A stretch of 64,000 bases of DNA from Amycolatopsis camponoti (GTDB lineage Bacteria > Actinomycetota > Actinomycetes > Mycobacteriales > Pseudonocardiaceae): NCBI RefSeq assembly GCF_902497555.1, contig NZ_CABVGP010000001.1:3328501-3392500 (forward strand), written 5' to 3'. The notes under the pieces were generated by a model. The model made no database searches. It worked only from the letters and a program-made list of their open reading frames with translations, and was not told where the DNA came from. The translations under genes and the position numbers were made by a program. The stretch's first letter is position 1; each line of letters starts with the position of its first letter. Shown piece after piece: positions 17,201-25,969 of the stretch.

Positions 17201-20200
17201 TCGAACACCCGGACGGCCACCTCTGGCGCGGCGACGTCGGCACCGAGGCACTGCCCTGGCTCGCCGACCACACCGTGCGGGGGACTCCGGTGTTCCCCGC
17301 CACCGGCTTCCTCGAACTGGCGCTGGCCGCCGCGCGCACCGGGCGGATCCGCGACCTCGAGCTCCGCGAAGTCCTGACCCTCGGCGAGCACACCGAGGTG
17401 ACGACCAGCCTCACCGGCACCGAGTTCGGCGTCCACGCGAAATCCGCGAACGGCGAGTGGGTCCGCCACGCGACCGCGAGGATCGACAGCGACGGCACTC
17501 CGGTGACCCCTCTGGGCGAGGTCACCGGCGAACCGCTCGACCTGTACCGCGTCCTGGCCGACCTGGGCCAGGACTACGGCCCGGCCTTCCGCGGCCTGCG
17601 TCGCGTCACCGCCGCCGGCGGGCGGGCCTCAGCGTCGATCGCCCTGCCCGACGCCGATCACCCCGCCTACCTGCTGCACCCCGCCCTCGCCGACGCCTGC
17701 CTGCACGCGCTCGCCGCGGCCGTCGGCGACGCGGACGCCCTCTACCTGCCGCTCACGATCGGCGAGGTGGTGCTCGCCGGCGAACCGCGGCGCGGCGTGC
17801 GCGTGGACGCCGCGCTCACGTCGAAGGACCCCTCCGGTGACGGCCTGCTCGGCAGCGTCCAGCTGGTCGACGCCGACGACGTCGTCCTGGTGGAGTTCCG
17901 CGACGTCTACTGCCGCCGGTTCCGCGACGCGGCCCTGGACCGGCTGCTGTTCGAGGCCACCTGGCAGCCGGTGGACCTGCCCGGCTCGCCGGAACGAGCG
18001 GAGCACTGGATCGTGCTGTCCGAAGTGGACGACGACCTCGGCACCGCCCGGCTCGGTGACCGGGCCGCGCTCACCGGCCTTCTCCGCGAAGGCGACGTGA
18101 CGGCGGTCGTCGTCCTGCTCGGCGGCGAGGACACGCCGGATCCGGGGCGGGCCGCGGCCCGCGTCGGCACCCTTTCGGAGGTCGTCGCCGAGCTGGCCGA
18201 ACTGCCGGCGCCGCCGAGGTTGTGGCTGGTCACCGCCGGGGCGCAGAGCGTCGAACCCGGCGAGCGCGGCGACCCCGACCTGGCCGCGCTGCGCGGGCTC
18301 GTCCGCGTCCTGGCCTTCGAGCACCCCGAACTGCGGGTGAGCGTCCTCGACTTCGACGCCGGCCCGGACCCGGCCCGCCTGTGGGTCGGCCAGCTGCGCG
18401 ACGAGGTCCGCGCGGACGGGCCGGACGACGAGGTGGCCTGGCGCGAAGGCGTCCGGCACGTGCGGCGGCTGGGCCGGCCCGAGCCGGCTGACGCGGTGCG
18501 CGAGCCGGTCCGTGACGGCGCCTACGTCATCACCGGCGGGCTCGGCGGCCTCGGCCTGGTCGCGGCGAAGTGGCTGGCCGACCGCGGTGCGACGCGCGTG
18601 GTGCTGAACAGCCGCCGCGCCGCCCCCGCGCCGGACCTGGGGATCGACGTCCGCGTCGTGCCCGGCGACATCGCCGGGCCCGGCACGGCCGAGGCGCTGG
18701 TCGCGGCGGCCGTCGACGGGGGTGTGCCGCTTCGCGGGGTGCTGCACGCCGCCGGAGTCCTGGCCGACGGCGCCGCGATCAGCCTGGACACCGGCGCGCT
18801 CGACACCGTCTGGCGGCCGAAGGCGCAGGGCGCCTGGCGGCTGCACGAGGCGACCGCCGGGAACGACCTCGACTGGTGGCTCGTGTACTCGTCGGCGGCC
18901 GCGCTGTTCGGCTCGCCCGGCCAGGCCGCCTACGCCACGGCGAACGCGTGGGCCGACGCCCTCGTCGCGTGGCGCCGGGCCCAGGGTCTCCCGGCGGCGA
19001 CGATCGGGTGGGGCGTCTGGGGCGAGGTGGGCGCCGCGGCCGGGTCGCGCAACCCGGTGCTCGAACCGCTCGGCACCGGGGAAGCGCTGTCGGCCCTGGA
19101 CGTCGTCCTCGCGCGCGACCGGGCGGCCACCGGAGTCGCCCGCGTCGACGCCGAAACGGTGCTGGAGCTGTTCCCGCGGCTGGCCGACCGGCCGTTCTTC
19201 GGACTGTTCACGCCGCGGACCGGACCGTCCACCTGGGACGGACTGGACACGGTGCGGACCCGATCACCCGAGATCGCGAGAAAAGCGATAGCCGACCACC
19301 TGGCCGGGATCATCGCGGGACTGCTGGGCTACGCCGAGGTCGAACGGGACGTGCCGCTCACCCGGCTCGGCCTCGACTCGCTGTCGGCGATGCGCGCGCG
19401 GGGCGCGGTGGAACGCGACTTCGGCCTGCCCCTGCCGATCCCGCTGCTCCTGCGCGGCGCCAGCCTCGCCGAGCTGGCGGGCCACCTCGCCGAGCAGGCC
19501 GGCTTCTGGACGGCGAAAGCCGAAGCGGTGACGGCCGGGCCGCGCGATCCGGCCGAACGGTGGGTCGCCCGGCACTGGCGGGCCGAGCTGGGCGGCCCGG
19601 AACCCGGCGTCCACGACGACTTCTTCGCCGTGGGCGGCGACCCCGGGCACGCGAGGCGGCTGCGAGCGGTGTTCGCGGAGCAGCTGGGTGCCGTGCCCGC
19701 CGTGGAACGGCTGTTCGCGACACCGACCGTCGCCGCGATCGCCGATCTGCTGCGCGCGGAACTGGAAGGTCACGGCGGTGGCCCGGTGCGGCTGCTGCGC
19801 GACGGCGTCGGCGAGCCGGTGTTCCTGTTCCACCCGGCCGGCGGCCCGACGAGCGTGTACCGCGAGCTGGTCCGGCTGCTGCCGGAAGGCCAGCCGGTGT
19901 ACGGGTTCGAGCGGATCGACGACGAGGACACGGTCGAGGCCAAGGCCGCCTGCTACGTCGAGCTGATCCGCGAGATCCAGCCGCAGGGGCCGTACCGCCT
20001 GGGCGGCTGGTCGTTCGGCGGCTGCCTGGCGTACGAGACGGCGCGGCGGTTGGACGGGCCGGTCGACCTCGTGTTCCTGATCGACACGATCCTGCCGCTG
20101 CCGGCGCCCGGGAAGCCGGCCGACCTGCTGCTGGACCGCTTCGACCGGTTCGCCGAGCACGTGTCGCGGACGTACGGCGTCCCGTTCGCGATCCCGCGCG

Positions 20201-20577
20201 ACACGCTGGCCGGGCTCGACGAGCACGCGCAGATCCGGTGGGTGATGGACAGTCTCGCCGAGACGGTCCCCGACCTCGGCGCCGGCGTCCTGCGGCACCA
20301 GTACGAGTCCTATGTGGACGCCCGGGTGGCCGAGCGGTACGCCCCGGAGCGGTACGACGGGCGAGTGCTGCTGCTGCGCGCCCGGGATCCGCACCCCCTG
20401 ACGACCACATTGGACCCCCGCTACCTGCGCACGGACGACACCCTGGGCTGGGACGAGTACTGCCCCGGCCTCGAAGTCGCCCGCGTCCCGGGCGACCACG
20501 TCTCGATGATCGACCCGCCGCACGTGACCGCGCTGGCCGCCGAGCTGGCGGCTCGACTGGGAGTGGGGGTGCGGTGA
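14290..20577 (+). CDS. Type I polyketide synthase, ACP-KS-AT-DH-KR-ACP-(inactive carrier)-TE
   Basis: 2095 residues. Domain order with visible catalytic residues: N-terminal ACP (GLSSRDA, Ser31; nearly the wording of the Pks13 N-terminal ACP); KS (Cys250 in DTACSSS, His385 in HGTGT, His423 in NLGH); AT (Ser709 in GHSMGE; GAGH at 806-809 where malonyl ATs have HAFH and methylmalonyl ATs YASH); DH (His994 in HxxxGxxxxP, Asp1135); KR (GGLGGLG near 1416, Tyr1548); ACP (Ser1697 in LGLDSL); a second carrier fold whose Ser is Pro1785 (GGDPGHA); TE (Ser1908 in GWSFGG, Asp1932, His2070). There is no ER. With the FAAL and carboxylase it should condense a fatty acyl starter with a carboxyacyl extender once, reduce and dehydrate the product, and release it by the TE. 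The KS-AT linker contains a translated 46-bp palindrome (residues 600-614). Overlaps on both sides show tight operon coupling. Confidence 0.92.
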   Translation: MTTTDAVRAWLLARLGPVDPDRPLNETGLSSRDATALAADLGQFVGRPLDVTLVWQYPTISALAAHLSTGESSPVALLPDAVDEPIAVVGLGCRLPGGIDSPEAFWRFLEAGGDGIGDVPEGRWETFAPASDLAGLPLRGGFLDDVAGFDAEFFGITPREASAMDPQQRLLLEVAWAALEHAGIPPSGLRGSRTGVFVGLSATEYSSLTMTDVGGVDVWSGTGAAASIAANRLSYLLDLRGPSLTLDTACSSSLVAVHQAVQSLRSGESELALAAGVNVLLSPGITAGFHRAGVLAADGHCKPFDAGADGIARGEGCGVVVLKPLRAARRAGDRVLAVLRGSAVNSDGRSNGMTAPNPLAQADLLRSAYAAAGVDPSSVDYVEAHGTGTPLGDPLEAGALSAVLGREAGRPLLLGSVKSNLGHLEGAAGIAGLLKVVLAMTHRRLPPSLHFREPNPHIDFTGLRVVTSGTDWPRYSGTARAGVSAFGFGGTNAHVVVEEWPAASFPVRVDGVEGPSVFALSARSAEVVRARAAELAEWVERSSVPLAAVASTLAHRREHLPVRGAVVGESREEVVAGLRELAAGGGLYGQGSVGGLPRLVVSEKQCSNPVSHSRPATGEPEVVFVFSGYGSQWSGMGRRFLGSEPAFRAEVEALDPAFRAETGASLRDLLEREPGDLATTQLALFGMQLALAALWRAHGVTPAAVLGHSMGEVAAAVVAGALDVRDGLRVMATRARLLAELDRSGEGAMAVVELSPAELADFPEVTVAVYASPTQCTVSGAADQVDALVEHAEREGRLARRLAVGGAGHSAAVDAVLDRFRGEIGTIRPGKPEIPCYTTVLDDPRETPAFDVGYWAANLRRPVRFSQALTAAADDGHTVFVEVSPHPVALAAVEQTTGEHALPSASRRIDERAAFLTSLARLHVRGHRGALDARPRTAPVDLPGPVWRHERFWPKRRTHAHGGHPLLGVHIEHPDGHLWRGDVGTEALPWLADHTVRGTPVFPATGFLELALAAARTGRIRDLELREVLTLGEHTEVTTSLTGTEFGVHAKSANGEWVRHATARIDSDGTPVTPLGEVTGEPLDLYRVLADLGQDYGPAFRGLRRVTAAGGRASASIALPDADHPAYLLHPALADACLHALAAAVGDADALYLPLTIGEVVLAGEPRRGVRVDAALTSKDPSGDGLLGSVQLVDADDVVLVEFRDVYCRRFRDAALDRLLFEATWQPVDLPGSPERAEHWIVLSEVDDDLGTARLGDRAALTGLLREGDVTAVVVLLGGEDTPDPGRAAARVGTLSEVVAELAELPAPPRLWLVTAGAQSVEPGERGDPDLAALRGLVRVLAFEHPELRVSVLDFDAGPDPARLWVGQLRDEVRADGPDDEVAWREGVRHVRRLGRPEPADAVREPVRDGAYVITGGLGGLGLVAAKWLADRGATRVVLNSRRAAPAPDLGIDVRVVPGDIAGPGTAEALVAAAVDGGVPLRGVLHAAGVLADGAAISLDTGALDTVWRPKAQGAWRLHEATAGNDLDWWLVYSSAAALFGSPGQAAYATANAWADALVAWRRAQGLPAATIGWGVWGEVGAAAGSRNPVLEPLGTGEALSALDVVLARDRAATGVARVDAETVLELFPRLADRPFFGLFTPRTGPSTWDGLDTVRTRSPEIARKAIADHLAGIIAGLLGYAEVERDVPLTRLGLDSLSAMRARGAVERDFGLPLPIPLLLRGASLAELAGHLAEQAGFWTAKAEAVTAGPRDPAERWVARHWRAELGGPEPGVHDDFFAVGGDPGHARRLRAVFAEQLGAVPAVERLFATPTVAAIADLLRAELEGHGGGPVRLLRDGVGEPVFLFHPAGGPTSVYRELVRLLPEGQPVYGFERIDDEDTVEAKAACYVELIREIQPQGPYRLGGWSFGGCLAYETARRLDGPVDLVFLIDTILPLPAPGKPADLLLDRFDRFAEHVSRTYGVPFAIPRDTLAGLDEHAQIRWVMDSLAETVPDLGAGVLRHQYESYVDARVAERYAPERYDGRVLLLRARDPHPLTTTLDPRYLRTDDTLGWDEYCPGLEVARVPGDHVSMIDPPHVTALAAELAARLGVGVR
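16087..16132. repeat. 46-bp palindromic element, copy 1, in frame within the PKS gene
   Basis: Arms of 22 bp around a CT centre. The outer 18 bp, GTCGTGAGTGAGAAACAG, and its complement match perfectly, and one mismatch lies in the inner 4 bp. It is read through in frame as [15 protein letters not shown] plus one nucleotide of the next codon, in the linker between the KS and AT domains. The same sequence occurs at 29686, 35913 and 58140, outside coding cores. Because 46 is not a multiple of three, the insertion must have carried extra bases or been compensated. Confidence 0.95.
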
Positions 20578-22154
20578 TGGACGACCTCACGCCGACGACG
20601 GCGTTCCGGATCGCCGACCTCGAGGCGCGCCAGGACGAAGCCGTCCGGATCGCCGAGAAGCGGGCCGTCGACCGGCAGCACGCCAAGGGCAAGCTCACCG
20701 CCCGGGAACGGATCGGGCTGCTGCTCGACCCCGGTTCGTTCGTCGAGCTCGACCAGCTCGCGCGGCACCGGTGCGGCGAGTTCGGGATGGACGCCAACCG
20801 GCCCTACGGCGACGGCGTCGTCACCGGGCACGGGACCGTCGACGGACGGCAGATCTGCGTCTTCTCGCAGGACTTCACCGTCTTCGGCGGCAGCATGGGC
20901 GAGGTCTCCGGCGAGAAGGTCCTCAAGGTGATGGACCTGGCCATGTCGCTCGGCTGCCCGGTCGTCGGGATCAACGACTCCGGCGGCGCGCGCATCCAGG
21001 AGGGCGTCGTCTCGCTGGCCTACTACGCCGAACTCGGCCGGCGCAACGCCCACGCGTCCGGGGTGATCCCGCAGATCTCGATGATCATGGGCCCGTGCGC
21101 CGGCGGCGCCGTCTACGCGCCGGCGATCACCGACTTCACCGTGATGGTCGACGAAACCTCGCACATGTTCGTCACCGGCCCGGACGTCGTGCACGCCGTC
21201 ACCGGCGAGCGGGTCACCGCGCAGGAACTCGGCGGCGCGGCCGTGCAGAGCGAGGTCGCCGGCAACGCCCACCACCGGGCCGCCGACGAGCAGGACGCCA
21301 TCGAGTGGGTGCAGACGCTGCTCGCGTACCTGCCCTCGAACAACCTCGACCCCGCCCCGGAGTACGCCGACGACACCAGCCCCGTCGTCACCCCGGCCGA
21401 TCTGGAGCTCGACCGGCTCGTGCCCGACTCGCCGAACCAGACCTACGACATGGCCGAGCTGATCTTCCGGCTCGTCGACGACGGCGACTTCACCGAGGTG
21501 CACAGCGCGTTCGCCGCCAACATGATCTGCGCGTTCGGGCGAGTGCAGGGCCGCACGGTCGGCATCGTGGCCAACCAGCCGCGCCACCAGGCCGGCGTCC
21601 TCGACATCGACGCGTCGGAGAAGGCCGCGCGGTTCGTGCGCTTCTGCGACGCCTTCTCGATCCCGCTGGTGACCCTGGCCGACGTCCCCGGCTACCTGCC
21701 GGGCAGCGACCAGGAGCGCGGCGGCATCATCCGCCGCGGCGCCAAGCTGATCTACGCCTACTCCGAGGCCACCGTGCCGAAGGTGACCGTGGTCGTCCGC
21801 AAGGCCTACGGCGGTGGCTACGCGGTGATGGGCTCCAAGCACCTCGGCGCCGACGTGTGCCTGGCCTGGCCGACCGCGGAGATCGCGGTGATGGGCGCGG
21901 AGGGCGCGGTGCAGGTGCTCTACCGGCGTGAGCTGGCCGAGCTGCCGCCGGAGCGGCGGGCCGCGGCGCGCCGGCGGCTCACCGAGGAGTACCGCAAGCG
22001 CCACACCGGCCCGTACCTGGCCGCCGAACGCGGCTACGTCGACGAGGTCGTGACGCCGTCGCAGACCCGGCTGCAGGTCGCGCGCGCCCTGCGGACGCTG
22101 CGGACCAAGCGCCAGACCCTGCCGGCCAAGAAGCACGGAAACATCCCCCTGTGA
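20577..22154 (+). CDS. Acyl-CoA carboxylase beta (carboxyltransferase) subunit, AccD5/PccB-like
   Basis: 525 residues. It transfers carboxyl from biotin to an acyl-CoA, making the malonyl-type extender. Both crotonase-like halves are complete: oxyanion-hole glycines [13 protein letters not shown] near residue 131 and [13 protein letters not shown] near residue 410. The C-terminus [10 protein letters not shown] is typical of actinobacterial AccD/PccB. ATG 20577 overlaps the PKS stop (TGATG). It holds the position of accD4 in the fadD32-pks13-accD4 operon, but by eye its sequence is closer to AccD5/PccB propionyl-CoA carboxylases, so methylmalonyl-CoA or a longer carboxyacyl-CoA are both possible products. 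The biotinylated alpha subunit is not in the window. Confidence 0.92.
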   Translation: MDDLTPTTAFRIADLEARQDEAVRIAEKRAVDRQHAKGKLTARERIGLLLDPGSFVELDQLARHRCGEFGMDANRPYGDGVVTGHGTVDGRQICVFSQDFTVFGGSMGEVSGEKVLKVMDLAMSLGCPVVGINDSGGARIQEGVVSLAYYAELGRRNAHASGVIPQISMIMGPCAGGAVYAPAITDFTVMVDETSHMFVTGPDVVHAVTGERVTAQELGGAAVQSEVAGNAHHRAADEQDAIEWVQTLLAYLPSNNLDPAPEYADDTSPVVTPADLELDRLVPDSPNQTYDMAELIFRLVDDGDFTEVHSAFAANMICAFGRVQGRTVGIVANQPRHQAGVLDIDASEKAARFVRFCDAFSIPLVTLADVPGYLPGSDQERGGIIRRGAKLIYAYSEATVPKVTVVVRKAYGGGYAVMGSKHLGADVCLAWPTAEIAVMGAEGAVQVLYRRELAELPPERRAAARRRLTEEYRKRHTGPYLAAERGYVDEVVTPSQTRLQVARALRTLRTKRQTLPAKKHGNIPL

Positions 22155-22165
22155 AGGAGACTCCG

Positions 22166-23134
22166 ATGAGAGCCACCCTGCTGATGCTGGCCGTCGTGGT
22201 CCTGCTGGCCAGTGGCGTGACCGCCGCCCAGGCGAGCCCGGTCGTGGCCGACGACGGCGCCAAAGTCGTCCAGGAGACCTGGCTCGACGCCCGGACCGTC
22301 GACCTGAAGATCGACTCCCCGGCGCTGGGCACCACCGGGATGGTCCGGCTGATCGTGCCGTCCGGCTGGGCGTCGCAGCCGACGCGGACGTGGCCGGTGC
22401 TGTTCCTGCTGCACGGCTGCTGCGAGCCGGTCGACTACCGGTCGTGGGACCAGTTCACCGACGTGAAGGCGTTCACCGCGAACAAGGACGCGCTCGTCGT
22501 GATGCCGACGGACGGCCCGGCCGGGATGTACACGAAGTGGTGGAACTTCGGGCTGTCGAGCAAGCCCGACTGGGACACGTTCCACACCGCGGAGGTCCGC
22601 CAGATCGTCGAACGCGGGTACCACGGCGGGACGCGCCGGGCGATCGCCGGGCTGTCGATCGGGGGCTACGGCGCGTTCGCGTACGCCTTCCAGCACAAGG
22701 GGATGTTCGCCGCGGCCGCGTCCTACAGCGGCGTGCCGAACACGCTCTACCCGGGGATCCCGGTCTGGATCATCGGCATCCTGGCCCGCGCCGGGATCTT
22801 CAACTACCTGAACCTCTGGGGCGACTCCTTCGGGATGCAGCCGATCTGGTCGTCGCACAACCCGTACGACCACGTCCAGGACCTGCGCGGGATGGCGCTC
22901 TACCTCTCCTGCGGCAACGGGCAGACCGGGCCGCTCGACCCGCCCGGGCAGTCCGACATCCTGGAACCGTCGGCGTTGCTCTCGTCCCGCAGCTTCACCG
23001 ACAAGCTGCAGCAGGCGGGCATCCCGGCGACCGTCGACTACTACGGGCCGGGCACGCACAGCTGGCCGTACTGGCAGCGGGCCCTGCACAACTCGTGGCC
23101 GGTGCTGGCCGGCGCGCTCGGCCTCCCCGCCTGA
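22166..23134 (+). CDS. Secreted antigen-85-like esterase/acyltransferase
   Basis: 322 residues with a signal peptide (RATLLMLAVVVLLASG, cleavage near AQA-SP). Alpha/beta hydrolase fold with nucleophile Ser164 in GLSIGGYGAF and His298 in GTHSWPYWQ. The segment THSWPYW, the LSCGNG stretch and the overall order match the antigen 85 mycolyltransferase/esterase family, which transfers acyl chains onto sugars outside the membrane. Start ATG 22166 has AAGGAGA; a GTG at 22151 would itself overlap this site. It begins only 11 bp after the carboxylase gene, so it is part of the lipid operon and could transfer or hydrolyse the PKS product. Simple carboxylesterase activity remains possible. Confidence 0.85.
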   Translation: MRATLLMLAVVVLLASGVTAAQASPVVADDGAKVVQETWLDARTVDLKIDSPALGTTGMVRLIVPSGWASQPTRTWPVLFLLHGCCEPVDYRSWDQFTDVKAFTANKDALVVMPTDGPAGMYTKWWNFGLSSKPDWDTFHTAEVRQIVERGYHGGTRRAIAGLSIGGYGAFAYAFQHKGMFAAAASYSGVPNTLYPGIPVWIIGILARAGIFNYLNLWGDSFGMQPIWSSHNPYDHVQDLRGMALYLSCGNGQTGPLDPPGQSDILEPSALLSSRSFTDKLQQAGIPATVDYYGPGTHSWPYWQRALHNSWPVLAGALGLPA

Positions 23135-23178
23135 GCCTTCCTTTGAATGATAGAGCTTTTCCCCCGATGGAGGTTGTG

Positions 23179-24393
23179 GTGAAGTCTGTCCTCTTGCGAC
23201 GAGTGCTGTCCGCACTCCTGGGCGTCTGCCTGGCGGCGCTGGGCGTCGTGGCGGCGAGCCCGCCCGCCGGCGCGGTGGCGGCGCCGATCCTGCCCGGCCC
23301 GTTCGACGACTCGTTCTACACGGCGCCGTCGCCGCTGCCGGCCGGGAAGCCCGGTGACGTCCTGCGCTGGCGGCCGGCGGTGCCGCTGCTGAACGCCGCC
23401 AACGCCGACGCCTGGCAGGTCATGTACCTCTCGACCAACGCCCAGGGCCGGCCGGACGCGGTCACCGGGACCGTCCTGGTGCCGAAGGGCAAGGACCCGG
23501 CCACCGCTCCGATCGTGGGGTACGCCGTCGGCACCCAGGGCCCGGCGTTCAAGTGCACGGCGTCCAAGGCGATGGAGCGGGGCACGCTCTACGACCAGCC
23601 CGCCATCAACGACTCGCTGTCCAGCGGGTACGCGGTCGCGGTGACCGACTACGAGGGCTACTCGCCGGCGACCGTGCCGACCTACATCACCGGGCAGTCC
23701 ATGGGTCCCGCCGTCATCGACTCGGTGCGGGCGGCGCAGAACCTGCCGTCCGCGCGGCTGGCCAAGTCGGCGAAGGTGATCTTCCAGGGGTACTCGCAGG
23801 GCGGCGGCGGATCGATGTGGGCGGGGGAGAAGCAGCCCTCGTACGCACCCGAGCTGAACGTCGTCGGCGTCGTCGCGGGTGGCGTGCCGGCCGACCTGAC
23901 CGAGGTCGCCAAGGGACTCGACGGGTACATCGGGTTCGGGTTCCTCGCGTTCGCCGCGGTCGGGCTCGACGCCGCGTACCCGGACCTGAAGCTGGATTCG
24001 TTCCTCAACGACACCGGACGGCAGCAGCTCGGTGACGCGAAGAAGAACGCCTGCGTCGCGGAACTCCTGCTGAACTACTCCTTCAAGAAGATCAGCGACT
24101 ACACGACGTCGAACCCGTTGAGCACGCCGCAGTGGCAGGCGCGGCTGGCGCAGAACAAGCTGGGCGCGAACCCGCCGCGGGTGCCGGTGTTCCAGTACCA
24201 CGCGAGCACCGACGAGATCGTCAACACCCCGCAGGCCGAGACCCTGCACCGGACGTACTGCGCGGCCGGCGTCCGCGAACAGTGGCAGACCTACATCTCC
24301 GACCACGCCACGGGAATCCTGGCCGGGAACGCGGACGCGCACCAGTGGATCGTCAAGCGCTTCAGCGGGGCGCAGGCGCCGTCCAACTGCTGA
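23179..24393 (+). CDS. Secreted lipase, LIP family
   Basis: 404 residues. A basic N-terminus (MKSVLLRRVLSALLGVCLAA) and an alanine-rich cleavage region near PAGAVAAP indicate secretion. The core matches secretory (Candida-lipase-like, PF03583-type) triacylglycerol lipases: nucleophile Ser206 in QGYSQGGG, Asp345 in STDEIV and His376 in DHATGI. The GTG at 23179 is preferred over the ATG at 23167 because GGAGG lies 5 nt before it. It follows the antigen-85-like gene by 44 bp on the same strand and faces the cutinase, with a strong hairpin between them. It probably hydrolyses extracellular lipid esters, perhaps recycling or editing the surface lipid. Confidence 0.85.
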   Translation: MKSVLLRRVLSALLGVCLAALGVVAASPPAGAVAAPILPGPFDDSFYTAPSPLPAGKPGDVLRWRPAVPLLNAANADAWQVMYLSTNAQGRPDAVTGTVLVPKGKDPATAPIVGYAVGTQGPAFKCTASKAMERGTLYDQPAINDSLSSGYAVAVTDYEGYSPATVPTYITGQSMGPAVIDSVRAAQNLPSARLAKSAKVIFQGYSQGGGGSMWAGEKQPSYAPELNVVGVVAGGVPADLTEVAKGLDGYIGFGFLAFAAVGLDAAYPDLKLDSFLNDTGRQQLGDAKKNACVAELLLNYSFKKISDYTTSNPLSTPQWQARLAQNKLGANPPRVPVFQYHASTDEIVNTPQAETLHRTYCAAGVREQWQTYISDHATGILAGNADAHQWIVKRFSGAQAPSNC

Positions 24394-24399
24394 GGAAGC

Positions 24400-24445
24400 C
24401 CGTGAACGGCACATCGGGGGAAGTCCCTCGTTGTGCCGTTCACGG
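24400..24445. terminator. Bidirectional hairpin terminator between lipase and cutinase genes
   Basis: Perfect 14-bp inverted repeat CCGTGAACGGCACA (24400-24413) and TGTGCCGTTCACGG (24432-24445) with an 18-nt loop. It occupies almost the whole 59-bp gap between two convergent genes, as expected for a shared terminator. Confidence 0.8.
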
Positions 24446-24452
24446 ATCGGGG

Positions 24453-25097
24453 TCAGACCTTGCTCGCGGCGAACGCGGCCGCGTCGGCGGCGTTCCCGCC
24501 GTAGCTCAGGTGGGCCAGGAAGTTCGCGCCGCCGGGCTGGCAGACCGGGTCGCCGTCGGCGCAGTAGTCCTTGGTGCGGCTCTGGTACGGGCCGGTCACC
24601 TGCCGGCCGATCGCGCGGATCGGGTTGCCGAACAGCAGCACCGCCGCGATCCGCGGGGCCAGCTCGGCCGGGATGGTCGCGACGATCGGGCCGCCGACGA
24701 CCGCGCCGTCGCTGCTGACGCCGAGCGAGTTGTCGACGACGTTGGCGCCCTGGGAGTAGCCGACCAGCACGAACCGCTGCTGCGGACAGGCCGCGGCCTG
24801 CGCCCGCACGTGGTTCACCAGGTCGGTGTTGCCCTTCTGCACCGACGCGGGCTCGCCGAGGTCGGCCGGGTAGTCGACGCGGTAGCCGCTGAGCGACCGC
24901 GGCCGCAGCTGGTTCTGCACCGCCTGGTAGACGGGGTCGCCGACGATGAGGCCGAGGGTGCCGGGCTCGAACGTGCCGCGGGCGACCGGCACGTCGATGT
25001 CGGTGCAGGGCGCGGCCGACGCCGCCGGTGCGGTGGCGACGGCGAATCCGACGGCGGCGAGGCCGACCGTAACGGCGGCGGAAAGCAGACGGCTCAT
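24453..25097 (-). CDS. Secreted cutinase family serine esterase
   Basis: 214 residues. A signal peptide (MSRLLSAAVTVGLAAVGFAVA, cleavage near ASA-AP) is followed by a cutinase-fold alpha/beta hydrolase: nucleophile in GYSQGANVV near residue 114, then CADGDPVC with the catalytic Asp and the FLAHLSYG segment with the catalytic His. Four cysteines fit the two family disulfides. Cutinases and mycobacterial Culp proteins hydrolyse ester and phospholipid substrates outside the cell. ATG 25097 was chosen because the longer frame to 25142 would put a charged stretch before the signal. It converges on the lipid operon and lies downstream of a TetR gene on the same strand. Confidence 0.88.
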   Translation of the reverse strand: MSRLLSAAVTVGLAAVGFAVATAPAASAAPCTDIDVPVARGTFEPGTLGLIVGDPVYQAVQNQLRPRSLSGYRVDYPADLGEPASVQKGNTDLVNHVRAQAAACPQQRFVLVGYSQGANVVDNSLGVSSDGAVVGGPIVATIPAELAPRIAAVLLFGNPIRAIGRQVTGPYQSRTKDYCADGDPVCQPGGANFLAHLSYGGNAADAAAFAASKV

Positions 25098-25140
25098 GGC
25101 TGATCTCACCTCTGGGTGCGGAGAAAACCGGAATGTCCGC

Positions 25141-25160
25141 AAACGCTTTCCCGAAAAGCG
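25141..25160 (-). terminator. Weak hairpin with T run downstream of the TetR gene
   Basis: On the minus strand, CGCTTT and AAAGCG form a 6-bp stem with a 5-nt loop followed by TTT, in the 136-bp AT-richer gap between the TetR gene and the cutinase. It may separate their transcripts. Confidence 0.35.
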
Positions 25161-25233
25161 GGCAAAGGCAAGAAGAGATTTGTTCAGGGAAGCGGAATTG
25201 TCCGGCCGGTGACAATCAGTCCGATGTGGACAC

Positions 25234-25899
25234 TCAGGTGGCGCACGGCCCGGCGCCGACCCGGTCCAGCAGCGCGGGGTCGAGACCGCGCAGGGCGGCC
25301 ATGACGAACCCGGTGGCCAGCTCGCCCGCCGCGATCGGGTCGACGCCGGGGGAGTGGGAGACGTGCATCGCGGCCCGGCCGACCAGGCCGACCATCATCG
25401 CGGCGAGCAGGTCCGCGCCGGGCCCCGGCGTGCGGCCGTGAGCGCGCAGGTGCTCCCGGATCCGGTCGACGACGTGCGTGGTGACGGTGTCGGCGAGGGC
25501 GCGGCGCTCGTTCGACATCTCGTCGACGGCCGAGTCGAACAGCATCCGGAAGCCGGCCGGGTGGGCGCTCGCGTAGCTGAACATGGCCATCACGGCCAGC
25601 CGGACGCGTTCTTCGAGCGGGCTCGTGTCCGCCGTTTCGTAGGCGGTGAGCACCCAGTTCCGCACCGCGGCGACCTCCCGCGTCACGGTGGCGCGGAAAA
25701 GCGCCGCTTTGTCGCCGAAATGCGCGTACAGCGTCGGCTTCGTGGAGTCGGCGCGTTCCGCGATCAGGCCCATGGTCGCCTGCGCGTAACCGCGTTCGGC
25801 GAACACCGCGCGGGCGGCGTCGAGCAGTTCGCCGTCGGTGGGCCGGGCGGCCGGGCTCCGGCGGGTGCTGGATCGATCAGGGGAACTCGGCCGGCTCAT
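25234..25899 (-). CDS. TetR/AcrR family repressor
   Basis: 221 residues. The N-terminal DNA-binding helices are canonical (AARAVFAERGYAQATMGLIAERADSTKPTLYAHFGDKAALF), followed by an all-helical ligand-binding domain. It is divergent from the PucR-type gene at 25970. The 70-bp gap holds a perfect 20-bp palindrome that is almost certainly its operator, so it should control itself and the PucR gene, and possibly the cutinase behind it. The ligand is unknown; a lipid or CoA ester would fit the neighbourhood, but nothing in the sequence shows it. Confidence 0.88.
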   Translation of the reverse strand: MSRPSSPDRSSTRRSPAARPTDGELLDAARAVFAERGYAQATMGLIAERADSTKPTLYAHFGDKAALFRATVTREVAAVRNWVLTAYETADTSPLEERVRLAVMAMFSYASAHPAGFRMLFDSAVDEMSNERRALADTVTTHVVDRIREHLRAHGRTPGPGADLLAAMMVGLVGRAAMHVSHSPGVDPIAAGELATGFVMAALRGLDPALLDRVGAGPCAT

Positions 25900-25923
25900 A
25901 GCGGTGTACTGTACGGTCTCGCT

Positions 25924-25943
25924 GCTTTACCGCTCGGTAAAGC
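25924..25943. promoter_or_regulatory. TetR operator palindrome
   Basis: GCTTTACCGCTCGGTAAAGC: perfect 9-bp arms around CT. The core ACCG-n2-CGGT is a frequent TetR half-site arrangement. It lies between the divergent starts at 25899 (TetR) and 25970 (PucR). Confidence 0.75.
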
Positions 25944-25969
25944 TCACCCGCCCCCGTGGAGGGAACCTG

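Noticed and set aside
9085..24393. Locus considered as a standard mycolic acid cluster
   Set aside because: The PKS contains DH and KR, absent from Pks13, and the carboxylase looks closer to AccD5/PccB than AccD4, so it is described as Pks13-like in layout only.
25234..25899. TetR gene considered as KstR2 for the steroid island
   Set aside because: It is 4 kb away, paired with a PucR gene, and its palindrome (ACCG-n2-CGGT core) does not resemble the boxes at the steroid promoters.
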